Positions 31,682-39,723 are shown, counted from the first letter of the stretch. The stretch: 64,000 nt of DNA from JBDHWG01 sp039810085 (GCA_039810085.1 JBDHWG010000009.1:139422-203421); one strand, 5' to 3'. Notes: a model not told the origin generated them from the sequence alone. Translations and numbers: made by a program.

Positions 31682-32301
31682 TGGCCCACCTCGTCCGACG
31701 GCACGCACGCATTGAGCCGCACCAGGCGCGGCGCTGAGTGGAACTCGACCTCGGTGATGGAGCAGTTGTTGACAAAGTACTCGCGCCAGCGCGACGGGTC
31801 GTTGTCGAGCCAGGCTGCGAGCGCCACGGCAATCACGCCGCCGTGGGTCACCACGATGACGCGTCCATCGCCCGGGTGGCAGTCCACGATGCCGTGCAGG
31901 GCGCCCAGGATGCGGTTGACAAACTCGTGGGGCAGCTCGCCCTCCGGCGGACCCCAGTCAATGGCGCCGCGCGCATCCCAGGCTTGCGCCATCTCAGGGT
32001 ACTGCTCGGCGATGGACGAGAACACCATGTTCTCGAAGATGCCGAAGTGGCGCTCGCGCAGCCCTGGCTCTTCAATGACTGCAGGGACATTGATCGCCGA
32101 CGCAATCGCCTCGGCGGTCATGCGCGCACGTTGGAGGGGGCTGGCGTAGATGGCTTCGACGTTGCCTTCACCGGCCAGGTAGCGCGCCACATCAGCGGCC
32201 TGGCGCTGGCCGGTTTCATCAAGTGGGTCATCCGTCCAGCCGGCCAGGCGCATCTCGCTATTCGCGCGCGTCTGGCCGTGGCGGACCATTAACAATCGCA
32301 T
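31678..32301 (-). CDS. Histidine phosphatase family protein (phosphoglycerate mutase-like)
   Basis: This 207-residue protein opens MRLLMVRHGQTRANSE, with the phosphohistidine in the RHG motif. Further family residues are SPLQRARMTAEAI (about 54-66, second Arg), ERHFGIFENM (acid donor Glu at about 84-93), and VVTHGGVIAVAL (second His, about 150-161). Members dephosphorylate sugar phosphates, cobalamin or adenosylcobalamin precursors, or other small molecules. The substrate is not evident and no cobalamin genes are near. It is the first gene of a two- or three-gene operon with lysA. The ATG is about 14 nt from the predicted transcript start, with an AAAGGTG ribosome site. Confidence 0.88.
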   Translation of the reverse strand: MRLLMVRHGQTRANSEMRLAGWTDDPLDETGQRQAADVARYLAGEGNVEAIYASPLQRARMTAEAIASAINVPAVIEEPGLRERHFGIFENMVFSSIAEQYPEMAQAWDARGAIDWGPPEGELPHEFVNRILGALHGIVDCHPGDGRVIVVTHGGVIAVALAAWLDNDPSRWREYFVNNCSITEVEFHSAPRLVRLNACVPSDEVGQ

Positions 32302-32321
32302 ACATTTACACCTTTAGTTCC

Positions 32322-32350
32322 ATTATAGCGAGACGACGCGTTTTTGACAA
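32322..32350 (-). promoter_or_regulatory. Promoter of the phosphatase-lysA operon
   Basis: TTGTCA (32345-32350), 17 bp, TATAAT (32322-32327) on the minus strand. No operator-like repeat is seen. Confidence 0.7.
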
Positions 32351-32394
32351 TGTTCCGTCGTCAGGCAGACATGAGTATCACGTTATAGATTGGG

Positions 32395-32730
32395 TCACGG
32401 TCGTTGTGGATCGCAGGGGCCAAAGTAATCAGCAAGACGCACTTCATCATTGATCGCGCACTTGTCAGGGTCCCAGATAAGCATCGTCCGGTTGCGATTG
32501 ATCTCGTACTTCTCGCGCTCTTCAGGGGGCGCATTGTACAGCGTCGGAATCCAACTTAGCGGCACGGAGAGCACGCGTCCGTCGGTCAATTCGAGATGCA
32601 AATACTCATCATCGAAGCGAACCTGATGGATTCGCGCTTCCCTCGGAAAGGTATACGCCGAAACCGGGTATTGAATGTCATAGCGCTTGACTTCCAACTT
32701 CTCCTCAACCTGCTCCGCGTCGATAGGCAT
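32395..32730 (-). CDS. DUF2442 domain protein
   Basis: The product has 111 residues from ATG 32730; ATG 32745 adds five residues. The core, VRFDDEYLHLELTDGRVLSVPLSWIPTLYNAPPEER (about 42-77), is the DUF2442 pattern: a short beta sheet followed by Trp-Ile-Pro and a Leu-rich turn. DUF2442 proteins are small cytoplasmic proteins. They are very often encoded just after a DUF4160 protein, and the pair is generally suspected to be a toxin-antitoxin module. Here the start overlaps the DUF4160 stop by 26 bp, so translation is coupled. The N-terminal extension (about 1-38) is longer than the usual domain. No activity can be assigned. Confidence 0.82.
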   Translation of the reverse strand: MPIDAEQVEEKLEVKRYDIQYPVSAYTFPREARIHQVRFDDEYLHLELTDGRVLSVPLSWIPTLYNAPPEEREKYEINRNRTMLIWDPDKCAINDEVRLADYFGPCDPQRP

Positions 32731-32974
32731 GCCATGCCTCCACAAGATAGTCGTGATTCTGCTCGATTACTCTGAGTGCCCGGTTCAACTCATGACGCTT
32801 CAACGAACGCCCCAAGCGAGCCACCTGTATTTCAGGTTCTAGCCAGATCTTCGCATCGTTGTAGTCGTCCTGACTGCCCTTGCCGACGTGCACACTAGCT
32901 CTGTCTTCGTAACGGGCGTCATAGCTGTGAAACCAGAAGATGAGGTCATCCTGCTGTAGAACCTTTGGGCTCAT
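32705..32974 (-). CDS. DUF4160 domain protein
   Basis: This 89-residue protein opens MSPKVLQQDDLIFWFHSYDARYEDRASVHVGKG, the DUF4160 signature: a hydrophobic strand, FxSxD and a HxHV-like segment, here ASVHVGKG. KIWLEPEIQVARLGRSL and a helix HELNRALRVIEQNHDYLVEAW follow. The fold is small alpha/beta with no known catalysis. It is the first gene of a two-gene operon with DUF2442 and has its own promoter (33051-33079). The order DUF4160 then DUF2442 with overlapping ends is the standard arrangement of this presumed toxin-antitoxin pair. Which of the two would be the toxin is not established. Confidence 0.82.
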   Translation of the reverse strand: MSPKVLQQDDLIFWFHSYDARYEDRASVHVGKGSQDDYNDAKIWLEPEIQVARLGRSLKRHELNRALRVIEQNHDYLVEAWHAYRRGAG

Positions 32975-33050
32975 ACGTTCTTACCCAAGCAGTGCGCCAG
33001 GTGCGAGCCGCGAGGAATGCAAACCATCACAAAACTGCACGTGTGAGTGT

Positions 33051-33079
33051 AGTATAGCGCCCGAAGGGGCTTTTTGCAA
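33051..33079 (-). promoter_or_regulatory. Promoter of the DUF4160-DUF2442 operon
   Basis: TTGCAA (33074-33079), 17 bp, TATACT (33051-33056) on the minus strand. The leader is about 70 nt. Confidence 0.6.
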
Positions 33080-33090
33080 CGCAGGGGAAC

Positions 33091-33273
33091 TTAAGCCAGG
33101 AGGAGCTTCAGGAGCACGAGGATGATGGCGACATCCACAATCAGGAGGAACACGGGGTAGCCGGTGCAGTTGGCGGCCGCGGGATCGACCGCCGCTTCTC
33201 GCTGGTCACGGTGGATCATGAACACCAGCGCCATTGCGACCACGATGCACAAGCCTAACAAAACGAAGATCAT
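33091..33273 (-). CDS. Small two-helix membrane protein
   Basis: This 60-residue frame has a strong AAAGGAGACGACG ribosome site before its ATG, which supports it despite its size. It has two hydrophobic helices (about 2-20, IFVLLGLCIVVAMALVFMI; about 41-59, VFLLIVDVAIILVLLKLLL). A short charged loop between them (HRDQREAAVDPAAANCTG) contains one cysteine. No family is recognised. It is followed by the DUF4160 promoter and is probably monocistronic. The 174-bp region upstream of its start holds an 8-bp hairpin (33396-33403 with 33419-33426) and nothing else recognisable. Confidence 0.6.
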   Translation of the reverse strand: MIFVLLGLCIVVAMALVFMIHRDQREAAVDPAAANCTGYPVFLLIVDVAIILVLLKLLLA

Positions 33274-33447
33274 CGTCGTCTCCTTTCAGGAGAATAGAGA
33301 AACAGCCTCTACGCTCAGTATACGGCAAGGCGCGGCTCAAGGTATGACACATTACCGCCAAGCAACTGACAATCTTACGCCCTGAACTGGCGGACGCCCG
33401 ACACATGACCGACACCTCTGTCGGGCTGCTTGTCGGTATCGTGTTGG

Positions 33448-34179
33448 TTAGCGCAGCTTTTCGATAACGGCGAAGTGGGAGAGGCCGAACGCGGCCAGCG
33501 GGGTATTCTCCAGGCCGTAGGTCACCTGGCGCACGGCACGGCCCACGGCAGGCCGTCGCGCGACGATGTTGTCGTAGCCGGGGTAAATCTGAGTCAGTTG
33601 GATGATTTCGGCCGGCAAGCCGTCCACCAGGTGATGGATGTCGCCCGCCGTATAGGCGCGGACGTGAGGCGCGAGACGATTGCGAAGGCTATCGGGCGTC
33701 CAGTTGACCAGGGGGATGTTGCCGAAGTGGTATTCGCCCTGCCAGTAGATGCCGTGAGTTTCGAAGGGGAAAAGCCGGTTGGGGACAAACAGGATGAGCC
33801 GACCGCCGGGCTTGAGGACACGCACAATCTCGGCCATGCTCTGGCGGTCGTCGCCGACGTGTTCTAGCACCTCGTGGGACAGGACGGTGTCGAAGGTATC
33901 ATCAGGGTACGGCAGCGTCTCAGCAGCAGCCACAGCGAGGCCTGGCAGGTCAGTCGCGCCCTCGGCGACGCGCTCCAGCTCGATGTCCATGCCGTAGACA
34001 TGCGGCGTGAACTGGCGCAGCTTGCCAACGTACATCCCGATGCCGCAGCCATCGACCAGGATACGCGCATTGTCGACGCGGGCCCACTCCGCGATCATGT
34101 GCAGGCGGCGGTCCTGGCCGAAGCGCCAGACGAAGCTGGGGTTGCCGCGCAGCGCGGCCTTGTCCGAAATCTCGTGCAT
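33448..34179 (-). CDS. Class I SAM-dependent methyltransferase
   Basis: This is a Rossmann-fold methyltransferase of about 243 residues. Motif I is ILVDGCGIGMYVGKL (about 40-54), the acidic end of strand 2 is MDIELERV (about 65-72), and motif post-I/II is FDTVLSHEVLEHVGDDRQSMAEIVRVLKPGGRLILFVPN (about 95-133 in blocks). This is the common small-molecule or ubiquinone/methyltransferase-11 type. I use the ATG at 34179 because the promoter (34186-34214) puts the transcript start on that base; the longer frame from 34224 begins upstream of the promoter. The substrate is unknown. The FPFETHGIYWQGEYHFGNIPLVNW segment recalls methyltransferases of glycan clusters. Confidence 0.85.
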   Translation of the reverse strand: MHEISDKAALRGNPSFVWRFGQDRRLHMIAEWARVDNARILVDGCGIGMYVGKLRQFTPHVYGMDIELERVAEGATDLPGLAVAAAETLPYPDDTFDTVLSHEVLEHVGDDRQSMAEIVRVLKPGGRLILFVPNRLFPFETHGIYWQGEYHFGNIPLVNWTPDSLRNRLAPHVRAYTAGDIHHLVDGLPAEIIQLTQIYPGYDNIVARRPAVGRAVRQVTYGLENTPLAAFGLSHFAVIEKLR

Positions 34180-34185
34180 AGTGTG

Positions 34186-34214
34186 GTTATACTCGACAAA
34201 CGGCCGTCTGTCCA
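34186..34214 (-). promoter_or_regulatory. Leaderless promoter of the methyltransferase gene
   Basis: TGGACA (34209-34214), 17 bp, TATAAC (34186-34191) on the minus strand. Six bases later comes the ATG, so the mRNA should begin at or next to the start codon, with no ribosome site. Confidence 0.65.
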
Positions 34215-34273
34215 GAAATGGCACGGGCCGCTATAATTTGGGAAAGTCATGCAGCAAAGGGAAGGAGAGAGGA

Positions 34274-34831
34274 ATGCGTTTGCAAGGGATTCGAGTCATC
34301 TACTTCATCGAGGAGGGGTTCGAGGATTTGGAGTTCTGGGCGCCGGTGATGCGTCTTCAGGAGGAGGGCGCGCAGGTGACGGTGGTCGGCGGGGGCGCCT
34401 CGCAGTACACAGGCAAGCATTGCCTGACGGCGAAGCCCGACGTTCAGGCGTCTGCGGTCAACGTTGACGACTTCGACGCCGTCGTCATCCCCGGCGGGTG
34501 GGCGCCGGACAAGCTGCGCCGCCACGACGACGTGCTCAACATCGTCCGCCGCGCCAACGAGCAGGGCAAGATTATCGGCTCGATCTGCCACGCCGGTTGG
34601 GTGCCCATCAGCGCGGGCATCGTGCGCGGGCGGCGCGCGACGGGCAGCCGCGCCATCAAGGACGACCTGGTCAACGCGGGCGCGACGTGGGTGGACGAGC
34701 CGGCCTTCCGTGACGGCAACATGGTCTGGGGGCGCGTCGTCGCCGACATTCCGGCCTTCAACCGCGAGCTTGTCGCCGCCATCGAGGACTGGGCGAAGCA
34801 GCACAAGCCTGTGGCCGCCCAAGCGCGGTAG
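34274..34831 (+). CDS. DJ-1/PfpI family protein
   Basis: The ATG at 34274 has GAAGGAGAGAGG upstream and gives 185 residues; the frame extends further back without a ribosome site. Family features are IRVIYFIEEGFEDLEFWAP (about 5-23, with the conserved Glu near the nucleophile), AVVIPGGWAPDKLR (about 73-86), and the nucleophile elbow SICHAGW (about 113-119, Cys115 and His116). PfpI/YhbO relatives act as proteases, glyoxalases or protein and nucleotide deglycases, the last of these being debated. Cytoplasmic. A TATAAT (34232-34237) between this gene and the divergent methyltransferase is its likely -10. Confidence 0.9.
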   Translation: MRLQGIRVIYFIEEGFEDLEFWAPVMRLQEEGAQVTVVGGGASQYTGKHCLTAKPDVQASAVNVDDFDAVVIPGGWAPDKLRRHDDVLNIVRRANEQGKIIGSICHAGWVPISAGIVRGRRATGSRAIKDDLVNAGATWVDEPAFRDGNMVWGRVVADIPAFNRELVAAIEDWAKQHKPVAAQAR

Positions 34832-34870
34832 TTTCGGGTGTAGTCGGCGAGACTTGTAAACCACACTGTT

Positions 34871-34998
34871 GACTGTCATTGCGAGGAGGACGATGGGACG
34901 ACGAAGCAATCTCACGGAGGGCAAGAGCCTGACTCTTGCCCGTTAGCCCATCCTTCGCTAGAGGGGAGATTGCTTCGCGTTCGCTCACAATGACAGTC
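34871..34998. repeat. GTCATTGCGAG-type inverted repeat, copy A
   Basis: The element begins GACTGTCATTGCGAG and ends with the near-complement CTCACAATGACAGTC. Inner arms are GAAGCAATCTC (34903-34913) and GAGATTGCTTCG. It fills the gap between the convergent PfpI and P450 genes and carries an extra small hairpin GGGCAAGAGCC/GACTCTTGCCC in the middle. Copy B lies at 39724-39847. It looks like a MITE-like non-autonomous element. Confidence 0.75.
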
Positions 34999-35013
34999 CT
35001 TCCATCTGCACTT

Positions 35014-36363
35014 CTACCGCGCGTGGAGGGTCATGCGGATGGCGTGCTTGGGGCGGAGCGTCACCGACACCTGGGGGATAATCGCCTGGCCCGGCGCGAG
35101 GTCGAGGCAGAAGCGGCGCGCAATGCACGCCAGGAGCAAGTTGGCCTCCATCGTGGCGAACCCGGAGCCGATGCACATGTGCGGCCCGGCGCCGAAGGGG
35201 AAGTAGGCGTAGCGCGGCAGGCGGCGCTCCAGGCCATCGAGCCAGCGGTCGGGGTCGAACGTGTCGGGGTGATCGAAGTAGCGCGGATCGCGCTGGGTCA
35301 CCCACTGGCTGACGATGATAATCGCGCCGGCTGGGATGCGGTAGCCGCCTAGCTCGCAGTCCGCCGTCGCCTGGCGGGCCTGGCGCGGCGCGGGTGGATA
35401 GAGGCGCATCGCCTCTTTGACCACAGCGTCAGTATACGAGAGCTTTGGCAGGTCATCCGCCGTCAGCGGCCCGTCGCCTAGCACTCGGCGCAGCTCATCC
35501 GCCAGCTTTGCATCGGCGTCCGGAATCTGAGCCAGCAGATAGAACATCCACGACAGGGCCAGCGCCGTCGTCTCGTGGCCCGCCAGGAACAGCGTCACCA
35601 CCTCATCCCGCAGCTGGTGGTCGCTCATGAAGCGGCCATCCTCATCCTGGACGTGCAGCAGCATCGACAGCAAGTCGCCCTCGTCTTTGCCGCTGTCGCG
35701 GCGCTCGCGGATGATGTCATAGATGATGGCGTCGAGCCGCTCCACGGCGCGTTGCGAGCGGATGTTGGCCGGTGTTGGCAGGTTCTCCGGCAGAAGCATG
35801 ATAGCGGCCTGGTTGGCGAAGCGGTCCATGAACGCTTCGAGCGCCTGGCCGACCCGGTCGGCGTGGTGGGTGACGTCGGCGTTGAACAGCGTCTTGGCAA
35901 CGATTTGTAAAGTCAGCCGCATCATCGCCTGGTGAATGTCGCGGGTGTCGCCATCGCGCCACGTCTCCAGCATCCGCTCGGTGTACTCGACCATCGTCTG
36001 ACTGTAGGCAAGCAGGCGCTGGCGGTGGAAGGCAGGCTGGACGAGACGGCGCTGCCGGAGCCAAAAGTCGCCCTCGCTAGTCAGCAGGCCATTGCCAAGC
36101 ACCCGTTGCAGGGCGCGAGCGCCCGGCGTATTCTCCGTCTTGGCGAACGCGCCGCCTTTGTTGAGCAGAACCGTCTCGATGAGGTCGGCGCGGTTGACCA
36201 GATAGGCGGGATATTTGCCGCCGCGCATCCGAACGACATCTCCGTACTTGCGAGCGTAGCGCGTCATATAGCCGAGCTGGTCCCGGCTGAATTCGATTAG
36301 GCACGGGATACGCCCCAGGAAGCCGACCGGCGGCGGTCCGGGCGGCAGAAGAGCCGTTGTCAT
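35014..36363 (-). CDS. Cytochrome P450
   Basis: The ATG at 36363 lies one base after the YgfZ-like stop and gives 449 residues starting MTTALLPPGPPPVGFLGRIP. The I-helix oxygen-activation motif is LFLAGHETTALAL (about 245-257), the ExxR is KEAMRLYPP (about 300-308), and the PERF-like motif is FDPDRWLDGLE. The heme loop FPFGAGPHMCIGSG carries the thiolate Cys397. The sequence type (CYP102/CYP110-like class B-like) is soluble with no N-terminal anchor. The substrate and the redox partner are unknown; no ferredoxin or reductase gene is adjacent. It forms a tight operon with the YgfZ-family gene. Confidence 0.95.
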   Translation of the reverse strand: MTTALLPPGPPPVGFLGRIPCLIEFSRDQLGYMTRYARKYGDVVRMRGGKYPAYLVNRADLIETVLLNKGGAFAKTENTPGARALQRVLGNGLLTSEGDFWLRQRRLVQPAFHRQRLLAYSQTMVEYTERMLETWRDGDTRDIHQAMMRLTLQIVAKTLFNADVTHHADRVGQALEAFMDRFANQAAIMLLPENLPTPANIRSQRAVERLDAIIYDIIRERRDSGKDEGDLLSMLLHVQDEDGRFMSDHQLRDEVVTLFLAGHETTALALSWMFYLLAQIPDADAKLADELRRVLGDGPLTADDLPKLSYTDAVVKEAMRLYPPAPRQARQATADCELGGYRIPAGAIIIVSQWVTQRDPRYFDHPDTFDPDRWLDGLERRLPRYAYFPFGAGPHMCIGSGFATMEANLLLACIARRFCLDLAPGQAIIPQVSVTLRPKHAIRMTLHAR

Positions 36364-36364
36364 G

Positions 36365-37462
36365 CTATACCTCGCAATCCTCGTCGCTCGTGTCACTACT
36401 CTCCATGCCATATGGGCGCGTCCAGCGGCCCGGCAGGGCGACAAGCTCGGCGTCGACAGGTTCGCCGCAGGCGACCTGCACTGTCGCCCCTGGCGCGGCG
36501 TAGGCGACCCGGACGTAGCCCAGGCCGATGCCGCCATCCTCCGTCGGAACAAAGCTGGTCAGGGCACCAACGTTCTTGCCGCCCACCTGAAGCGGCGCGC
36601 CGAGCGTCACATCCGCCGAGCGGAAGCGCAAGCCCATGAGATGCTGTTTGAGCTTCTGATAGGTGTCGGTGCGAGCAATCACCTCCTGGCCGATGTAGCA
36701 GCCCTTGGTGAAGCTGACCGCGCTCAGCAGGCCCGCTTCAAGCGGGTTGTACGTGTCAGTAATCTCGTGGTCGTAGGCCGGCCAGCCGGCGGCAATCCGC
36801 AGCCGCTCGTAGGCGGTGTAGCCCATCGGCGTCGCACCTGCGCCCACGACGCGCTCCCACAGCGCCGGGAAGTCGTCAGCCTCGACCACGACGTTGATGC
36901 CGCCTCCGCCAAGCGGGTCTGTCCCGCCAACAAGGGCGCGCAGGGCCTCCACGGCTGTGAAGCCAAGCTCCGTGTCGAGGCTCACGCCCAGCGCCGAGTG
37001 GGCCAGCTCAGCCGCGCGCGGACCGTACAGCGTCAGCATCGCCGTGGCAGACGTCAGGTCGGAGACGTTGACCTGATCGCGGTAGAAGATGAAGCCGCGC
37101 AGCCAGGACGTCAGCCGGTGGCCTGCCCCTAAGCTGTTGACAATCAAGATGTCGTCGGCCCAGCCGTAGACGAGCGCCCGGTCGATCATGCGGCCCCGGG
37201 CGTCGGTGAAAACCGTCGCGCGGCCTGCACTGGGCGGCAAGTCGGCGAAGTCGTTGGTGGACATGCGCTGCAAGAAGTCCAGGCGGTCCCGCCCCATGAG
37301 CTGAAGCCGCCCCCACGCCGAGCGGTCCATAACCGCAACATCCGTCTGGACGGCGCGCAGTTCCGCTCCAATGTCGCCGTAGTCGGCGGCCACAATATAG
37401 CCGTTGACCTGCGTCAGGTTGGCAGGCACGCGCGCGCTGCCGGTGGTGAACTCCGTGTGCAT
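36365..37462 (-). CDS. ygfZ: YgfZ/GcvT family folate-binding protein
   Basis: The ATG at 37462 lies seven bases after GAGG; a GTG three bases earlier is possible. The 365 residues have the aminomethyltransferase fold with RLQLMGRDRLDFLQRMSTND (about 51-70). The diagnostic YgfZ motif KGCYIGQEVIAR (about 243-254) has the conserved cysteine and is absent from true GcvT. YgfZ proteins use tetrahydrofolate to support the maintenance or repair of certain iron-sulfur enzymes. The residue pattern MDRSAWGRLQ is also shared with GcvT. Genes for the glycine cleavage system are not present. The P450 follows after one base, suggesting coupled translation. Confidence 0.9.
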   Translation of the reverse strand: MHTEFTTGSARVPANLTQVNGYIVAADYGDIGAELRAVQTDVAVMDRSAWGRLQLMGRDRLDFLQRMSTNDFADLPPSAGRATVFTDARGRMIDRALVYGWADDILIVNSLGAGHRLTSWLRGFIFYRDQVNVSDLTSATAMLTLYGPRAAELAHSALGVSLDTELGFTAVEALRALVGGTDPLGGGGINVVVEADDFPALWERVVGAGATPMGYTAYERLRIAAGWPAYDHEITDTYNPLEAGLLSAVSFTKGCYIGQEVIARTDTYQKLKQHLMGLRFRSADVTLGAPLQVGGKNVGALTSFVPTEDGGIGLGYVRVAYAAPGATVQVACGEPVDAELVALPGRWTRPYGMESSDTSDEDCEV

Positions 37463-37527
37463 CACAACACCTCACTTCAACAAGGAACCGTTGTTATATT
37501 GTACACAGAACTAGAGCTTTGGGGGCG

Positions 37528-38604
37528 TCAGGTGGCTGGCGCCTGGCGCAGGCGAGCCAGGAACGCCTGCGGGTCGTGGTAGAAGTCTTCGCGGCCCAGG
37601 CGGCCTGTAACCAGGCCCATCAGGGTCTCGGTAATCGTGCGGTTGACGGGTGTGGGAACGCCAGTGTTCGCCCCGGCTTTGACCACGGCGCCGTTGAGGT
37701 ACTCGACCTCGGACTGGCCGCGCCCGCTGGTCATGTCGATGTACAGGGATGGCATCTTGCCGCCGCGCCCCGAGACAGCAAGGTTCCGCAGCGCCGGCTG
37801 GAGGATAAACCGCGGCAGGAACTTCATGCCCAGCGGGAGAAGGACGGCCGGCTGCCCCGGCAGGTTCACAACCTTGATCCGCAGGGCCTTCATCACCGCC
37901 ATCGCCTCTTTGAAGGCGTCGCGCTCCAGTCGGAATAGCCCCGGCTGGCCAAGTTCCTCATCTGGCGGCATGTCGACGATGGCAGGAATTGCATTGCCAA
38001 CCATGTTGAGCAGCAACTTGGACCACTTCATCGCCCGGTAGTCGCGGTACTCCGTCACAACAAAGCCCGCCAACCGCATCGCCTCGGCGATGCGCTTCGC
38101 CGCCTCCGCCGTCGTGGGACGCCCCCGTGCATTGCAGTATGGGGCGATGCCGATGCCCCCCTTGTTGCGCACATGCACGTGGCCCGGCTCCGGGACAGAG
38201 ACAGGTATCGTGACCGTCGCCGCCACGACGTGGTCAGCGCCCAGCACCTCGGCGGCGGCATCTTCGCTACCGACACCGTTCTGGAATGTGACAACAGGGG
38301 GGGGAACTGGAAATGCCGCGCGAATCTCCTCTGCCGCCTGCCGGACATCAAAGGCCTTGACCGTGAGGGCCAGCCAGTCGAATGGGCCGCGCCAGGCGTC
38401 CATCGCCAATTCCGCCAGGCTCTCCACGACGGTCAGGGTGCGCACCGTTTGCGCCTGCCCCTCTCGAATGAGGCACAGGCCATCGCGCCGAATCTGCTCC
38501 GCCAGCTGGCCTCGAGCCACGAGGGTCACATCGTGGCCCCCAAGCGCCAACTGGCTCGCAATCAGTCCCCCGATGGCGCCCGCGCCTACCACCAGAATAC
38601 GCAT
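37528..38604 (-). CDS. panE: 2-dehydropantoate 2-reductase
   Basis: This 358-residue NADPH-dependent reductase makes pantoate for CoA. It starts with the Rossmann motif MRILVVGAGAIGGLIASQLA. VTFQNGVGSEDAAAEVLG (about 103-120) and the catalytic lysine region YRAMKWSKLLLNMVGNAIPAI (about 188-208) are typical, and so is GRGGKMPSLYIDM near the C-terminus. At 358 residues it is longer than E. coli PanE (about 300), with an extra stretch near 225-280. A small membrane-protein gene (38612-38911) lies just upstream with 7 bp between them, perhaps co-transcribed. A ketopantoate-reductase-like enzyme with another substrate is a minor alternative. Confidence 0.88.
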   Translation of the reverse strand: MRILVVGAGAIGGLIASQLALGGHDVTLVARGQLAEQIRRDGLCLIREGQAQTVRTLTVVESLAELAMDAWRGPFDWLALTVKAFDVRQAAEEIRAAFPVPPPVVTFQNGVGSEDAAAEVLGADHVVAATVTIPVSVPEPGHVHVRNKGGIGIAPYCNARGRPTTAEAAKRIAEAMRLAGFVVTEYRDYRAMKWSKLLLNMVGNAIPAIVDMPPDEELGQPGLFRLERDAFKEAMAVMKALRIKVVNLPGQPAVLLPLGMKFLPRFILQPALRNLAVSGRGGKMPSLYIDMTSGRGQSEVEYLNGAVVKAGANTGVPTPVNRTITETLMGLVTGRLGREDFYHDPQAFLARLRQAPAT

Positions 38605-38611
38605 CGAGACG

Positions 38612-38911
38612 TCAGGCCTTTCTCCAGAGAAGGCCGCGGCTCATGACAGCAAACGAGACAGCGCCAACCAGGATGGCAAGCGCAAGGATGAGAAGCGGCG
38701 ACTTCGCCCCAATGCCCAGGCCCAGCATTAGCGCGCCTGCGAGGAAGACGAGGCTGGCCCACAACGTCGCGGCCAGGCCGAGCTGCGCGGCCAGATTGCC
38801 GCGGTTGGCCTGCCCGCGACGGTAGCGCTGCTGCGCTGAGCGCACCATTGTCGCCGTCAGCAGGAAGACGAACAGAACCGGGAGACCCAGAATGAGGAAT
38901 ACGAGTTTCAC
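38612..38911 (-). CDS. Small hypothetical membrane protein
   Basis: The 99 residues contain three hydrophobic helices (about 3-22, 44-66 and 70-91). A basic loop between the first and second (RSAQQRYRRGQANRGN) should be cytoplasmic by the positive-inside rule, and the end WRKA is basic. I recognise no family. It starts 73 bp downstream of the phosphoribosyltransferase stop on the same strand and ends 7 bp before panE. It could therefore be carried on a panE transcript. Confidence 0.65.
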   Translation of the reverse strand: MKLVFLILGLPVLFVFLLTATMVRSAQQRYRRGQANRGNLAAQLGLAATLWASLVFLAGALMLGLGIGAKSPLLILALAILVGAVSFAVMSRGLLWRKA

Positions 38912-38984
38912 AAGCGGCCTTTGGTGGTCATAGAGGCGTGGTATCTAGGCGGTATTGTAGATGAAACCGAGGTCTAGCGCAAAG

Positions 38985-39626
38985 CTAAGACACGTTGCCT
39001 TGCCTCAGAAGCGCGCGCACCTCGTCGTCCGTCGTCGGCGAGAAGTCCTGGTACCACAGCCCCACGGCGCGGAAGCCCTCCGGTGTGACGACGCACGCGA
39101 AGTCGTCGGCCAGGGCGCGGATGTCGTCGGCGATGGGCGGCGCGGCCACCGGCACGGCTACGACAACAGACGTCGGTTGCAAAAGACGCGCGGCTGCAAT
39201 CGCCGCCCGCATCGTCGCGCCCGTGGCGAGGCCGTCGTCCACCAGGATAACCGTGCGTCCCACCAGGTCGAGGGGCGGGCGGGCGTCGCGGTATAGCCGC
39301 TCGCGCCGCGTCAACTCCGCGCCCTCCTCAATCACCTTCGCGTCGATCACGCTCTCTGGGATGTTGAAGGCGTCAATCACCGAGGTGTTGACGACGCGCA
39401 CACCGCCCGATGCAATCGCGCCCATCGCCAGCTCTTCCCGACCGGGCACACCGAGCTTGCGCACCAGGAACACATCCAGGGGCGCGCCCAGCGCGTGCGC
39501 GACCTCGGCGGCGACAGGCACACCACCGCGCGGCAGCCCGAGCACGATGACATCGGGACGGTGGGCATAGGTTGCGAGCTTACCGGCAAGAAACCGTCCA
39601 GCTTCCGCCCGGTCGTGAAACGGCAT
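38985..39626 (-). CDS. Phosphoribosyltransferase (PRTase) family protein
   Basis: The ATG at 39626 follows GGAGAGGGAAGG and yields 213 residues; the frame runs back to 39722 into repeat DNA. It is a type I PRTase. The PPi loop is LGLPRGGVPVAAEVA (about 26-40), and the PRPP loop is TVILVDDGLATGATMRAAI (about 124-142), with the acidic pair Asp-Asp and the GATM turn. DVFLVRKLGVPGREELAMGAIASGG (about 47-71) matches the stand-alone family often annotated as putative PRTase and frequently fused to or near dienelactone hydrolase-like genes. Nucleobase substrate and role are unknown. Confidence 0.85.
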   Translation of the reverse strand: MPFHDRAEAGRFLAGKLATYAHRPDVIVLGLPRGGVPVAAEVAHALGAPLDVFLVRKLGVPGREELAMGAIASGGVRVVNTSVIDAFNIPESVIDAKVIEEGAELTRRERLYRDARPPLDLVGRTVILVDDGLATGATMRAAIAAARLLQPTSVVVAVPVAAPPIADDIRALADDFACVVTPEGFRAVGLWYQDFSPTTDDEVRALLRQGNVS

Positions 39627-39723
39627 CCTTCCCTCTCCAGTAACGCTCAGCTTCAATGACGGACCCGTCATTGGAGACCCCACGCCTTGTAGCGGCGTGC
39701 GCCAGCACGAGAACATCGCCAAG

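Noticed and set aside
33057..33075. GCGCCCGAAGGGGCTTTTT as a plus-strand terminator
   Set aside because: No plus-strand gene ends nearby, and the stretch is the spacer of a minus-strand promoter.
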